The notes: generated by a model not told the origin, from the sequence alone. A DNA stretch of 64,000 bases from Pedobacter cryoconitis (GCF_014200605.1 NZ_JACHCE010000003.1:530538-594537); one strand, 5' to 3'; shown: positions 8,332-15,352, counted from the stretch's first letter. Program-made: numbers and translations.

Positions 8332-8861
8332 CTAAGCTCCAAACATCACTTTGAATAGTTCAGCCTGATTTTCGAGTCGCCAGCGCTCCAGCCATTGTGC
8401 CTGGGCATGTAATTTTGCCCATTCACTAAGCTGCAGTCTTTCCGGATCGACACTGAAGTTTGAGCGGATTAATGCATCGCCCTGCCACCTTCCGGTGTCC
8501 GTTTTGCTATTGTCCGGCTCGCCATTAAGCGAGCCTACAAGTTTTTTACGGTCACATTAAAAGAGTTCATATGCTGCGCCAGGCATTCTACAGCCTTTAA
8601 CTTTAAAAAGTCGCGCTGACTCAATGCATCGTCCGAAGCAATTACACAGTTGTCAAAAAGTGCAATCGTACCTTTAATCGCATTTTTCTCTCCTACTGCT
8701 CCTGTAGCTTCCAGTGTTTTGAAATCCGGTTCCCTGAAAATCGCCTGGTAAGTTGTACCAGCCTGTTTTACTTCTCCTAAAATTAAAAAGCCATGCTTTT
8801 CTTTAAGTTGCAGAATCTGAGCATCACTAAGTCCGCAGATTAGTTTTTCATTGTTTTCCAT
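8332..8861 (-). CDS. Tail chaperone long form, made by -1 frameshift
   Basis: Frame 0 runs from ATG at 8861 to codon 107 (AAC, 8541-8543). A -1 slip on A AAA AAC then enters a second frame that is open for 69 codons, through NSKTDTGRWQGDALIRSNFS, to a stop at 8332-8334. The fused product is 176 aa. This is the arrangement of lambda G/GT, P2 E/E' and Mu gp41/42, where the short and extended forms help load tube protein on the tape measure. The downstream frame has no good start codon of its own, which supports frameshifting over separate translation. Confidence 0.8.
8516..8547 (-). promoter_or_regulatory. Programmed -1 ribosomal frameshift signal
   Basis: On the minus strand the slippery heptamer A AAA AAC (8541-8547) is in the correct phase (GTA AAA AAC). 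It is followed by a 5-nt spacer (TTGTA, 8536-8540) and a perfect 7-bp hairpin, GGCTCGC with GCGAGCC and a 6-nt loop (8516-8535). The frame-0 stop lies between heptamer and hairpin. All three classical elements are therefore present at canonical spacing. Confidence 0.85.
8535..8861 (-). CDS. Tail assembly chaperone, short form
   Basis: This 108-aa protein ends at TAG (8535-8537), 2 codons after the slip site. It begins MENNEKLICGLSDAQI, has a compact alpha/beta composition and ends MNSFNVTVKNL. It lies between the tube gene and the tape measure gene, the diagnostic place of the tail chaperone in long-tailed phages. It is the major product; only a minority of ribosomes should shift. Nothing in its sequence suggests it stays in the finished particle. 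Confidence 0.75.
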   Translation of the reverse strand: MENNEKLICGLSDAQILQLKEKHGFLILGEVKQAGTTYQAIFREPDFKTLEATGAVGEKNAIKGTIALFDNCVIASDDALSQRDFLKLKAVECLAQHMNSFNVTVKNL

Positions 8862-8863
8862 GA

Positions 8864-9298
8864 TTAAATACTCTTGTCTACTACGTGTGAAACGATTAAT
8901 TCTAATTCTACCTCTTTGCTCATATCACCTTCTTTCCAGTCAAAAGCATTCTTTTTGAATTCGCAGTTTTTTAATACATGCGTAATCAGCGGGCCTGCTT
9001 CAGGCTGATAGTTTACTGTAATGCTAAATGGCGCAACACGGTGTAACTGACCTTTTGGTGCTCCGGCTTTTAAAGCGAATACAGTTCCTGCAAGCAGTGT
9101 AATAGAAGCTGTTGTTGAAATACGACCGTAACCGCGGCTTACCGGGTTTCTGCCTGCACCATAAATATTTTCCTTTTCCATGACCTCTTCATACTTGATG
9201 GCCCTGATCCCTGTTAATGGTACGGCGTCGATATTGACAATAATATCCGCCCATCCATATTCTCTACCGTTAATTAATGGCTCTAATGTGATTCCCAT
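8864..9298 (-). CDS. Tail tube protein
   Basis: This 144-aa protein has the Hcp/gpFII/MuM size and beta-rich pattern: GREYGWADIIVNIDAVPLTG at the start, a central loop GAGRNPVSRGYGR, strands ISTTASITLLAG and FSITVNYQP, and a final strand VELELIVSHV. It sits directly downstream of the sheath, the universal order in contractile tails. It should stack as hexameric rings to form the inner tube. Confidence 0.75.
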   Translation of the reverse strand: MGITLEPLINGREYGWADIIVNIDAVPLTGIRAIKYEEVMEKENIYGAGRNPVSRGYGRISTTASITLLAGTVFALKAGAPKGQLHRVAPFSITVNYQPEAGPLITHVLKNCEFKKNAFDWKEGDMSKEVELELIVSHVVDKSI

Positions 9299-9305
9299 TT
9301 TTATT

Positions 9306-10481
9306 TTATTTTTGAAGTGTTAAACCAATTTTTACTGTAATCTCTCTTAAGGTGCCTACTGGTACCAGTCTTAATACGACTTCTAATTTTGAAGTTTTAA
9401 GGATCGGCTGATCGGGATTGATGACAACTTTATAGCCGCTCAATTCACCGTTTCTTACCATCTGATCTAAAACATCATCACAAATAGATTCTAATGCTGA
9501 TGCTGTTGAAGCCTGGATCTTTCCGGTGTCCGGATCAACGTAAGCAGGACCAGAAACTTTTGGTAAAAGCACTTTGTTGACTTCTCTGATAGCCTTATCA
9601 ACTGTTCTGTTGTTTTCGATATAAGCAAAGTCACTGGTTAATTTTGTTGCGGTGAAACTATCGTTCAGATAAGAACCAGCAATTCCTGTGTACTTAGTAC
9701 CGAAGATGTATCCTTTTTCATGAATTGACTGTAGCTGTGCAGGTGTATAATCACTGATCTTAGTTCCGTCTGAAAAACCTAATACATCAAGCTCTCTCGC
9801 CATTTCTGTAGTTGCTTCAATTGGTTTCGGATAAGCAGTAGATACCAGGTTTTGTTTCTCAACCCAACCAATAGACTCCTGAACTTTTGCTTTAGACACT
9901 GCACCCAAAACTGCCCCAATACAGGAAACACCACGGTATATGCCGTTTCGTCTGGATAAATAATCTCCTTTTCCGCCAATATCCTGACCAACCACAACAC
10001 TTACACGGTCAGCATTCAAATTATGCAGGTCAGATAAAGCAGGAATATCATTTTCCATAAGAGGTCCTGCCAATAAAATACTTAAAGGAATATTCTGGTT
10101 ACTAAGTTCTACGGCAACCTGTTGCAAATTAGAGACATTACTATTTATCATTCCCATGGATAAAGAGGTATCATAAATCGCAATCTGTCTGATATTACCT
10201 TCCGCAAGGTTCTGTAAACTTTTAATCTCTGTATACATCCAGTCAGCCATCAATCGGCTTTGTATATATAATTTTGCGCCTTCATTGATTCTGAAGAACT
10301 CTTGTACATGATAAACCAGTACCGGACTATTTAAAGCGAACTCCTCCACTTCACTTGCCGATAACACTAATCTTCTTGGCACGTCTGATTCGCCATAAAC
10401 AATAAGTCCGCTAATGTGGTCGTTGCCTGAAAGCTGTCTTGCAAGCCCGCCGTTTTCTCTGATGAATTTTACACCGTTCAT
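9306..10481 (-). CDS. Contractile tail sheath protein (DUF2586-like)
   Basis: This 391-aa protein resembles the DUF2586 sheath family of Bacteroidota phages. The early region has SGNDHISGLIVYGESDVPRR, then helix and strand blocks with LLAGPLMENDIPALSDLHNL and VSVVVGQDIGGKGDYLSRRN. The C-terminal domain includes DSFTATKLTSDFAYIENNR, TVDKAIREVNKVLLPKVSGP and a long strand pair at the end (VEVVLRLVP, REITVKIGL type), as needed for the strand exchange that links sheath subunits. It starts inside the end of a 68-aa gene (4-nt overlap). A sheath makes the particle contractile; it should drive the tube through the target envelope. Confidence 0.8.
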   Translation of the reverse strand: MNGVKFIRENGGLARQLSGNDHISGLIVYGESDVPRRLVLSASEVEEFALNSPVLVYHVQEFFRINEGAKLYIQSRLMADWMYTEIKSLQNLAEGNIRQIAIYDTSLSMGMINSNVSNLQQVAVELSNQNIPLSILLAGPLMENDIPALSDLHNLNADRVSVVVGQDIGGKGDYLSRRNGIYRGVSCIGAVLGAVSKAKVQESIGWVEKQNLVSTAYPKPIEATTEMARELDVLGFSDGTKISDYTPAQLQSIHEKGYIFGTKYTGIAGSYLNDSFTATKLTSDFAYIENNRTVDKAIREVNKVLLPKVSGPAYVDPDTGKIQASTASALESICDDVLDQMVRNGELSGYKVVINPDQPILKTSKLEVVLRLVPVGTLREITVKIGLTLQK

Positions 10482-10684
10482 TGATTTGTTTTTGTTATTT
10501 TTTGAATTGTTTTGTTATTTAACTCTTTAGCATGATCCTGTGCAGCTGATTCCAAATAGAATGGGCTGCCATCACTGGTCAGGTAATACACATCCACTGC
10601 CGGATGCGGTACAAATACCTCATTTGGGGCATTTGTCTCTTTTTGCGCTTTAATCGCAGGTGTTCCTTTGTTACGTTTTGCCAT
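10478..10684 (-). CDS. Small hypothetical protein upstream of sheath
   Basis: The gene encodes 68 aa, starting MAKRNKGTPAIKAQKE and rich in Lys, Asn and Thr, with one short hydrophobic patch (VDVYYLTSDGSPFYLESA). It overlaps the sheath start by 4 nt, so translation is probably coupled. The sequence has no membrane segment or motif I recognise. In related tails a short protein of this kind precedes the sheath; a joining or terminator role is possible but not shown. Confidence 0.5.
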   Translation of the reverse strand: MAKRNKGTPAIKAQKETNAPNEVFVPHPAVDVYYLTSDGSPFYLESAAQDHAKELNNKTIQKITKTNQ

Positions 10685-10704
10685 GTTGACGGGTTAATTA
10701 TTGT

Positions 10705-11421
10705 TTAAAATTCTACTAAGTTGTAAGACAGGCCAAGGCCCAGTCCAGGTGAAAACTGGCCTTTAAATGGGTTGTAATAATAGCCGGCCAGTAAGCTCAG
10801 ACCAAAACGGGAGGGCTTAGGTGCTGTAATCGTTAAAGACTGCATGCCATTGATAGAGATCCGTTTATCCGGACTCAGGATATCAGTATATTGTACATAG
10901 GGAGAAAACCAGTTCTTCCGCTTTGCGTAATCCTGCCTTAACAGTTTGATCTGATAATTAATATCAAAAGTGCCACCCGTCGTATCCAGGCTGAAACTCG
11001 CTGTTAAATAATCATCATGATAGACATAATGCTTCTTTTGAAGACTATCGATAATACTGGTCGCTCTTTGTGCAGTAACCTTCAGGTTGGCGTTGATCAG
11101 GGAAGCCTGCTGCAGTTTTTTAGTTTTATCCAGGTTATCCAGCCTTAAGCTATCCATCACAGACTTACTGATAGGCAGCTTACTGATGTCGCCATCACCA
11201 ATGATGGCGGCTTTTCTTTCGAGCGTTACTTTGGTATAACCTTTTTGATCTACTGCAGTTGCCAGTATTTTTGCAGCCGTTTTTGCTTCATCAATAAGTG
11301 CCGGGGATCTTGTTTCATTCTGAGATGCCGGTTGCGGAGCGAGTTTGAATAGTTTAAAACTAAGCCAGACAATCAGTGAAACTGCAGCAATTAATGCCAG
11401 TTGTAATCCTCTTGTTTTCAT
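10705..11421 (-). CDS. Membrane-anchored protein with C-terminal OM-barrel-like strands
   Basis: This 238-aa protein has an N-terminal membrane helix (LALIAAVSLIVWLSFKLF, residues 8-25). A long charged helical stretch follows (about 45-140), then a strand-rich end with YAKRKNWFSPYVQYTD, FGLSLLAGYYYNP and GLGLGLSYNLVEF. A terminal Phe after alternating residues is the signature of an outer-membrane barrel strand. It lies in the lysis cassette between the 100-aa coiled-coil membrane protein and the structural genes. An envelope-spanning (unimolecular spanin-like) role is conceivable. I do not recognise the family; the barrel would have too few strands on its own, so it may associate with or insert into the outer membrane. 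Confidence 0.55.
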   Translation of the reverse strand: MKTRGLQLALIAAVSLIVWLSFKLFKLAPQPASQNETRSPALIDEAKTAAKILATAVDQKGYTKVTLERKAAIIGDGDISKLPISKSVMDSLRLDNLDKTKKLQQASLINANLKVTAQRATSIIDSLQKKHYVYHDDYLTASFSLDTTGGTFDINYQIKLLRQDYAKRKNWFSPYVQYTDILSPDKRISINGMQSLTITAPKPSRFGLSLLAGYYYNPFKGQFSPGLGLGLSYNLVEF

Positions 11422-11495
11422 TAGAACGAATTGGTTTTTAAGGGTTTCATCAGCTTAAATTTTAGGTTGTTTTATGTTGATTTTGGTTTCTGGGT

Positions 11496-11798
11496 TTAGT
11501 GGTACTTATATCTGCTGATAGCCGTACTGTCTACTGTTTTTTGTATCTGGAGGTTCGCTGACCGCTCTATTAAATAGGCCTTAAATACCTCATCTTTCTC
11601 TTTTCTTTCAGCTTTCACCATGTTTTCAAGCTGTTCAATCTTTCTTGAGTAATCTTCTTTTGCTGTGCCCGCATCAAAGCGCTCGGTCACAATTACACTG
11701 ACCAGAACCATTGTAACCACATAAAGTGCATAAGCAAATGGGGTCTGCGCAATCTCTCTCAAAGAGATCTTCTCCAAACTTTCTTGTATATTTTCCAA
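11496..11798 (-). CDS. Coiled-coil membrane protein, spanin-like
   Basis: This 100-aa protein has one membrane helix near residues 22-41 (AYALYVVTMVLVSVIVTERF) followed by a Glu/Lys-rich coiled coil (YSRKIEQLENMVKAERKEKD). That topology fits an inner-membrane spanin (Rz-like): short cytoplasmic N-terminus, helix and long periplasmic coil. It lies 14 nt after the endolysin. I see no small lipoprotein partner (Rz1-like) embedded in it. A holin cannot be told from spanin with certainty; the coil favours spanin. Confidence 0.5.
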   Translation of the reverse strand: MENIQESLEKISLREIAQTPFAYALYVVTMVLVSVIVTERFDAGTAKEDYSRKIEQLENMVKAERKEKDEVFKAYLIERSANLQIQKTVDSTAISRYKYH

Positions 11799-11812
11799 TG
11801 GCCACGTGATTT

Positions 11813-12352
11813 TTAAACTTCATTTTCTGAAAATGCTCCGCTATCGCTAAGTCTTATTTTTTTTACGGTTTCAGGTTTGTTTTTGAAGGCTACTCTTCTG
11901 CACGCTACCAGCCTGGTCTTTTCAATCCAGGCCAGACCAACTGCGTTACTCTGGTTACCTCCATAAACTAAAAAGGCTTTATCATTCTCCCCGCAGTAGA
12001 AGCCTACATGGCCGCCACCCGGACGTTTAAATACTAGAATGTCATTAAATCCTTCTTGTCCTTTTCCAACCTCAATGCCCCATTTTGACCATTCTAATGC
12101 TGCCAGCAGCTTACTTCCAACTGTTTTGTACCCTGCACGCTGTACACAGACTCCGACAAACAATCCACACCATGGAATGTCATCATTTGTGTACCAGCCC
12201 GAAACGCCAACTTCTTTAGCCCATGCTAAAATATTTGGGTTGCTGTCTTTGCCAGGGATCTCCAGCAGGCCATAATGCCTGCGTGCCTCCACCCATATTC
12301 GTGGAGATTTGAAACTGTCAAGCCATGTAAATTTTTGTGGTAGTGTTTTCAT
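11813..12352 (-). CDS. Endolysin, CHAP-like (TIGR02594-type) peptidase
   Basis: This 179-aa protein has the TIGR02594/NlpC-P60-like arrangement: WCGLFVGVCVQRAGY with Cys62, GGGHVGFYCG with His115, and GGNQSNAVGL with Asn133, consistent with a Cys-His-Asn triad. It has no signal peptide, so it needs a holin or another route through the inner membrane. It is the first gene of the lysis cassette and lies immediately upstream of two membrane proteins and the sheath group. It should cleave peptidoglycan to release particles. Confidence 0.8.
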   Translation of the reverse strand: MKTLPQKFTWLDSFKSPRIWVEARRHYGLLEIPGKDSNPNILAWAKEVGVSGWYTNDDIPWCGLFVGVCVQRAGYKTVGSKLLAALEWSKWGIEVGKGQEGFNDILVFKRPGGGHVGFYCGENDKAFLVYGGNQSNAVGLAWIEKTRLVACRRVAFKNKPETVKKIRLSDSGAFSENEV

Positions 12353-12380
12353 CTCTCTCTTTTTATTGTTTCTAATCAGG

Positions 12381-12441
12381 ATAGGGTTATGCGGGTGGCA
12401 CTAAGCCTCCCCGCCATTTGAACCTGTTTAATTAACCCTAT
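12381..12441 (-). promoter_or_regulatory. Nested inverted repeat in the endolysin leader
   Basis: Outer arms ATAGGGTTA (12381-12389) and TAACCCTAT (12433-12441) are a perfect 9-bp inverted repeat. Inside it GCGGG (12391-12395) pairs with CCCGC (12410-12414). It lies 29 nt upstream of the endolysin start and would form a structured leader in the leftward transcript. No U-tract follows on the minus strand, so it does not look like a simple terminator. The rest of the 12442-12760 gap shows no gene and no convincing TAnnTTTG promoter. Confidence 0.4.
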
Positions 12442-12781
12442 TAAAGGAGTCCGTTACCGGCTTCCATATCTTGTTTTGAAGCCACGACTTTCTATACAAA
12501 TAATAGCTTAAAACATGGGTCTGAATACAAGAATGTTTCTCATTCATATATGTATTACAGCCTAATTTTTCAGGCTTGTAAACCTGAGCTGAATTTGTGT
12601 GACATCTGATATTTTGTCGTCCTTACAATGACAAAGGTGTATCATTTTTCAGGGCTAAAAAAATCGTGAATCAGGCATTGTAACTTTCATAACATTTTTT
12701 GTATCAGCCATATACAAGCATTGATCATCAGTTTTTTTACCCCTGTTTTTTCATAGAGATTTGTATTATAAAGTATTTGAT

Positions 12782-13072
12782 ATGAAGGATTTGATCTTAA
12801 AAAACAAGAAAAAAAACAAGGCAGATGAGCCGGTTAAAAACACAATTATGGTGAAACAGCAGCAGCCTGGAACCAGGTCTGAACACAGTAGGAATGAACA
12901 GGATGATGGGGTTGATCCGGAGGTTTTCGATCTGTTGAAATCTGAAGAGGAAACAGGTTCTTTAAATGAGGCCAGACGTTATTTTGAAAACGACCGGGCA
13001 AAAGTGAGGGAGTCCCGTTTTACAGAAGAAAACACTTTAATGGAAGAAGGTTTCGAAGATTGGTTTTTTTAG
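12782..13072 (+). CDS. Small acidic hypothetical protein on the opposite strand
   Basis: From ATG at 12782 the protein has 96 aa; an in-frame ATG at 12761 adds 7 residues. The N-terminus is Lys-rich (LILKNKKKNKADE), the middle is Gln/Asp-rich, and the C-terminal half is acidic with EEETGSLNEARRYFENDRAK and ends in DWFF. No domain is recognised. It is the only plus-strand gene between the repressor and the structural genes, and a strong bidirectional hairpin lies after it. It could be a cargo or regulator gene; there is no direct sign of either. Confidence 0.5.
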   Translation: MKDLILKNKKKNKADEPVKNTIMVKQQQPGTRSEHSRNEQDDGVDPEVFDLLKSEEETGSLNEARRYFENDRAKVRESRFTEENTLMEEGFEDWFF

Positions 13073-13120
13073 ACCTATTCATCAGAACAGAATTGTAGCC
13101 TTCTGTTATTACACAGAAAA

Positions 13121-13161
13121 GCCTGTTTTACAGCCTTCGAAGGGGTGAATGTAAAACAGGC
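13121..13161. terminator. Bidirectional terminator between convergent genes
   Basis: A perfect 12-bp stem, GCCTGTTTTACA (13121-13132) with TGTAAAACAGGC (13150-13161), encloses a 17-nt loop. AAAA precedes the stem, giving a U-tract only on the minus strand; on the plus strand the bases after the stem are GC-rich, so rightward termination is less certain. It separates the plus-strand 96-aa gene from the leftward 60-aa gene. Confidence 0.65.
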
Positions 13162-13184
13162 GCCGGGGTTTTAGGGAAAGAGGG

Positions 13185-13367
13185 TTAACTGGCGTAATTG
13201 CCTTCACCCTTTAAAATTGCTCTGACAGTACGCGGACTGATATAAAATTTAGCCGCCGTCTTTTCTTCCAGCGCATCCAGGCGCCATTCGGGTTTTTGCT
13301 TTACCAATTCGTCAAAATAGTCTTTAACCGCTTGATTTCTAGATATAAATTGTTGTTTTGCCATCAA
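13185..13367 (-). CDS. Small HTH-like protein
   Basis: This 60-aa protein has an HTH-like C-terminal half: LEEKTAAKFYISPRTVRAIL resembles a helix-turn-helix with S-P-R-T-V in the recognition helix. The N-terminal half is a charged helix (AVKDYFDELVKQKPEW). It is in the leftward run between the DUF3164-like gene and the lysis cassette, so it may be a small transcription activator or regulator of the late genes. A Mor/C-like role is an inference from position; the protein is shorter than Mor. Confidence 0.5.
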   Translation of the reverse strand: MMAKQQFISRNQAVKDYFDELVKQKPEWRLDALEEKTAAKFYISPRTVRAILKGEGNYAS

Positions 13368-13440
13368 TGTAATTTTTTAAGAGCGCTCGTTGGCGCATAG
13401 ATTGTTTAATAGATAGAATTCCTGGTATAATTGGCTGGAC

Positions 13441-14091
13441 TTACAGGCTGGAGAAATTTAGCTCCAGACGATCCCATTTACCTGTTTCATTTTTCATTTT
13501 GAAATCATAAGCGAAACCTTTCAGGGTAATACTATAGCTTTCCTTTAAAAGACGTAGTCCTTCTGTCCAGCGTATATCATCAAATTTGTTTTCATGCTGC
13601 ATCAGACTAAAGACTCTTGCATATTCCAGATCTCCATTCTGATTTCGCTCCAGAAAGCTCAAAAGGATCTCAAATAGCTTTACATCTCTTTTTTTAACAG
13701 CATCGCCCAGGAAATCTTTGATCAGACTGATCGCTTTAACCGCTCTTTCATCCCACACCGGATCAGTATCCCTCCTTCTGGTGATTCTTTTATTGCCAGT
13801 TTTATTAGTCAGACTGAAACCGCCTTTACTTGTAGCAGGGATTAAACCATATGCTGCAGTTTTCTGGGCCTGCATCGCCATTACTGTATGTACCCTGGCC
13901 TTAAACCTAGCTATCATATGATGCAGCATTGCCGCTTCGTCTGTGAGCGCTGTAATATCCGTATCACGCTCAGTTTCATAATCCACCCTGGCTCTGTCCA
14001 GTCTGGCCTTTTCCTGTTTCTTACGGTCGGCCAGCATCCCTTCCAGTTGAATAATGCTTAATTCAGTTGTGTTCATTCTCATCATTTCCAT
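13441..14091 (-). CDS. DUF3164-like protein, Mu-type early gene
   Basis: This 216-aa protein has an N-terminal coiled coil (residues about 13-70) and a C-terminal region with VWDERAVKAISLIKDFLGDA, then a segment around LRLLKESYSITLKGFAYDFK, which resembles DUF3164, found near the early genes of Mu-like phages. Its end ELNFSSL is compact. It lies between the 56-aa ORF and the HTH gene. In Mu-like phages this gene follows the transposition genes; here no transposase is present, so it looks like a leftover or a reused regulator. Confidence 0.55.
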   Translation of the reverse strand: MEMMRMNTTELSIIQLEGMLADRKKQEKARLDRARVDYETERDTDITALTDEAAMLHHMIARFKARVHTVMAMQAQKTAAYGLIPATSKGGFSLTNKTGNKRITRRRDTDPVWDERAVKAISLIKDFLGDAVKKRDVKLFEILLSFLERNQNGDLEYARVFSLMQHENKFDDIRWTEGLRLLKESYSITLKGFAYDFKMKNETGKWDRLELNFSSL

Positions 14092-14092
14092 A

Positions 14093-14263
14093 TTATTTTC
14101 GTTTAATAATTTTTAATTGACTGGTATCGTATATATAGAATTGTTCCTGTGTATTTTCACCTATCTCTTCCCCTATTTTACAGAAATGCAGGTGGTATTC
14201 ATCAATTACTTTAATTTCGCTTTCCGCATAGTAAGCAACCTTATTGTCTGGTGAGTTATTCAT
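14093..14263 (-). CDS. Small early ORF, 56 aa
   Basis: An open frame of 57 codons starts with ATG at 14263 (MNNSPDNKVAYYAE) and ends with TAA at 14093, 1 nt before the start of the DUF3164-like gene, so the two are probably cotranslated. The composition is charged and Tyr-rich. No family is recognised. It is the first gene leftward from the repressor control region, the place where Mu carries ner. Confidence 0.5.
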   Translation of the reverse strand: MNNSPDNKVAYYAESEIKVIDEYHLHFCKIGEEIGENTQEQFYIYDTSQLKIIKRK

Positions 14264-14320
14264 AATTTAATGTCTAATAATTTATATAGCCGTTGGGTTA
14301 ATTCACTTACATATTGAGTG

Positions 14321-14392
14321 CAAATGTTAAGTTTACCTCAATTTGTGATCAATATTTTGCATTACCTCACAGTTTTGTGATAATTTTCACAA
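14321..14392. promoter_or_regulatory. Candidate operators and leftward promoter
   Basis: The repressor-early intergenic space holds a perfect inverted repeat TTGTGA-N6-TCACAA (14375-14392), an adjoining TCACA (14367-14371), and a further TTGTGA (14343-14348). A weak leftward promoter matches TTG (14350-14352) and AACATTTG (14321-14328) at 21-nt spacing, which the left TTGTGA overlaps. This is the expected layout for CI-type control of the early genes. The remainder of 14264-14320 and 14393-14460 shows nothing else definite. Confidence 0.5.
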
Positions 14393-14461
14393 TAGCTGAT
14401 CATTTGTATATATCAGTAATAACAAGATTAATCTGACATCAGATCGTTTATAGCCTGATAG

Positions 14462-14491
14462 TTGCACTTATTATTTTTTTATTTACTTTTG
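14462..14491 (+). promoter_or_regulatory. Bacteroidota-type promoter of the repressor gene
   Basis: TTG (14462-14464), 19 nt, then TACTTTTG (14484-14491), an exact match to TAnnTTTG. The start site would fall near 14498, about 70 nt upstream of the ATG. Confidence 0.65.
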
Positions 14492-14569
14492 TGCATGGTA
14501 TAGTTTGTCTTTCTTGCCGGAACAAACATACACACAAAAAGTGTTTAAAATCAAATAAATATTCACAAT

Positions 14570-15262
14570 ATGAAGGAGACTTCAGGTAAATCACAGATCC
14601 TTAGCCAAATAAAATCTCACTATAACTTTAAGAATGATGCAGAATTTGCACGTTACTTAGATATAAAGCCAAATACACTATCTAACTGGCACAGCAGGAA
14701 CACGATAGACTATGAATTAATAGTCACAAAATGTGTTGATATTGATGCAAACTGGTTATTGACCGGGCAGGGAGAGATGCTTAAAAACGAAGGGCAAGAG
14801 GTAACTGTTAGAAAGTTAAGAACAGATATGCTGATGGATACACAAAATATTCCGCTTTATGATGTACAGGCGAGTGCAGGGGTTATTGAATTACTAGGAA
14901 AAAACCGGCTTAAACAAATACCGATAGATTATATACGGATTCCTAAACTACCAAAATGTGATGGTGCATTATACATTACCGGGGATAGTATGTATCCACT
15001 ATTAAAATCAGGTGATATTGTGATGTATAAAGAAATCAAGGACATTGCCCATAACATTATTTGGGGAGAGATGTACCTGACTTATATTGAGCATAACGGA
15101 GACGAATTCTTTTTCACCAAATATTTACAGAGATCTGAAAAAGAGGGATTCGTAAAATTTGTTTCTCAGAATCAGCATCATCAGTCGATCGAGTTTCCAC
15201 TTCATGCAATCAAAGCGCTTGCAATGGTTAAAGCATCTATCAGGATAAATTCACAGTTATAG
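14570..15262 (+). CDS. CI/LexA-like repressor with S24 autoprotease domain
   Basis: This 230-aa protein has an N-terminal CI-type HTH (residues about 8-66, with AEFARYLDIKPNTLSNW and a WLLTGQGEM end). The C-terminal S24 domain has a possible cleavage site Ala103-Gly104 in VQASAGVIE, catalytic Ser140 in TGDSMYP and Lys184 in FFFTKYLQ. RecA-stimulated self-cleavage is the known trigger of this family and would couple the tail operon to DNA damage. It is divergent from the tail locus and has its own promoter and a strong terminator. Confidence 0.85.
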   Translation: MKETSGKSQILSQIKSHYNFKNDAEFARYLDIKPNTLSNWHSRNTIDYELIVTKCVDIDANWLLTGQGEMLKNEGQEVTVRKLRTDMLMDTQNIPLYDVQASAGVIELLGKNRLKQIPIDYIRIPKLPKCDGALYITGDSMYPLLKSGDIVMYKEIKDIAHNIIWGEMYLTYIEHNGDEFFFTKYLQRSEKEGFVKFVSQNQHHQSIEFPLHAIKALAMVKASIRINSQL

Positions 15263-15280
15263 AAAAATAGTAGAAACACA

Positions 15281-15312
15281 AAAGGTCTGTTATCGGATGA
15301 TAACAGACCTTT
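15281..15312 (+). terminator. Terminator of the repressor gene
   Basis: A 14-bp stem with loop GGAT (15295-15298) starts AAAGGTCTG and ends CAGACCTTT. It follows the repressor stop by 18 nt. Its core and its downstream flank to about 15345 recur at 16491-16550 with a compensatory T-A to C-G change in the stem. Confidence 0.75.
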
Positions 15313-15352
15313 TAATTTGATTGATGCCTAATCCTGTAATGAGACAGGCATT

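Noticed and set aside
1..12352. Extracellular injection system (Afp/PVC/MAC type) or T6SS
   Set aside because: No AAA+ ATPase, no TssB/C split sheath and no toxin-payload genes are seen; the order, lysis cassette, repressor and frameshifted chaperone are phage-like.
13441..14091. Transposase B or host-nuclease inhibitor (Gam) of Mu
   Set aside because: The protein has neither an ATPase motif nor the Gam length and helix pattern; DUF3164 is a better fit.
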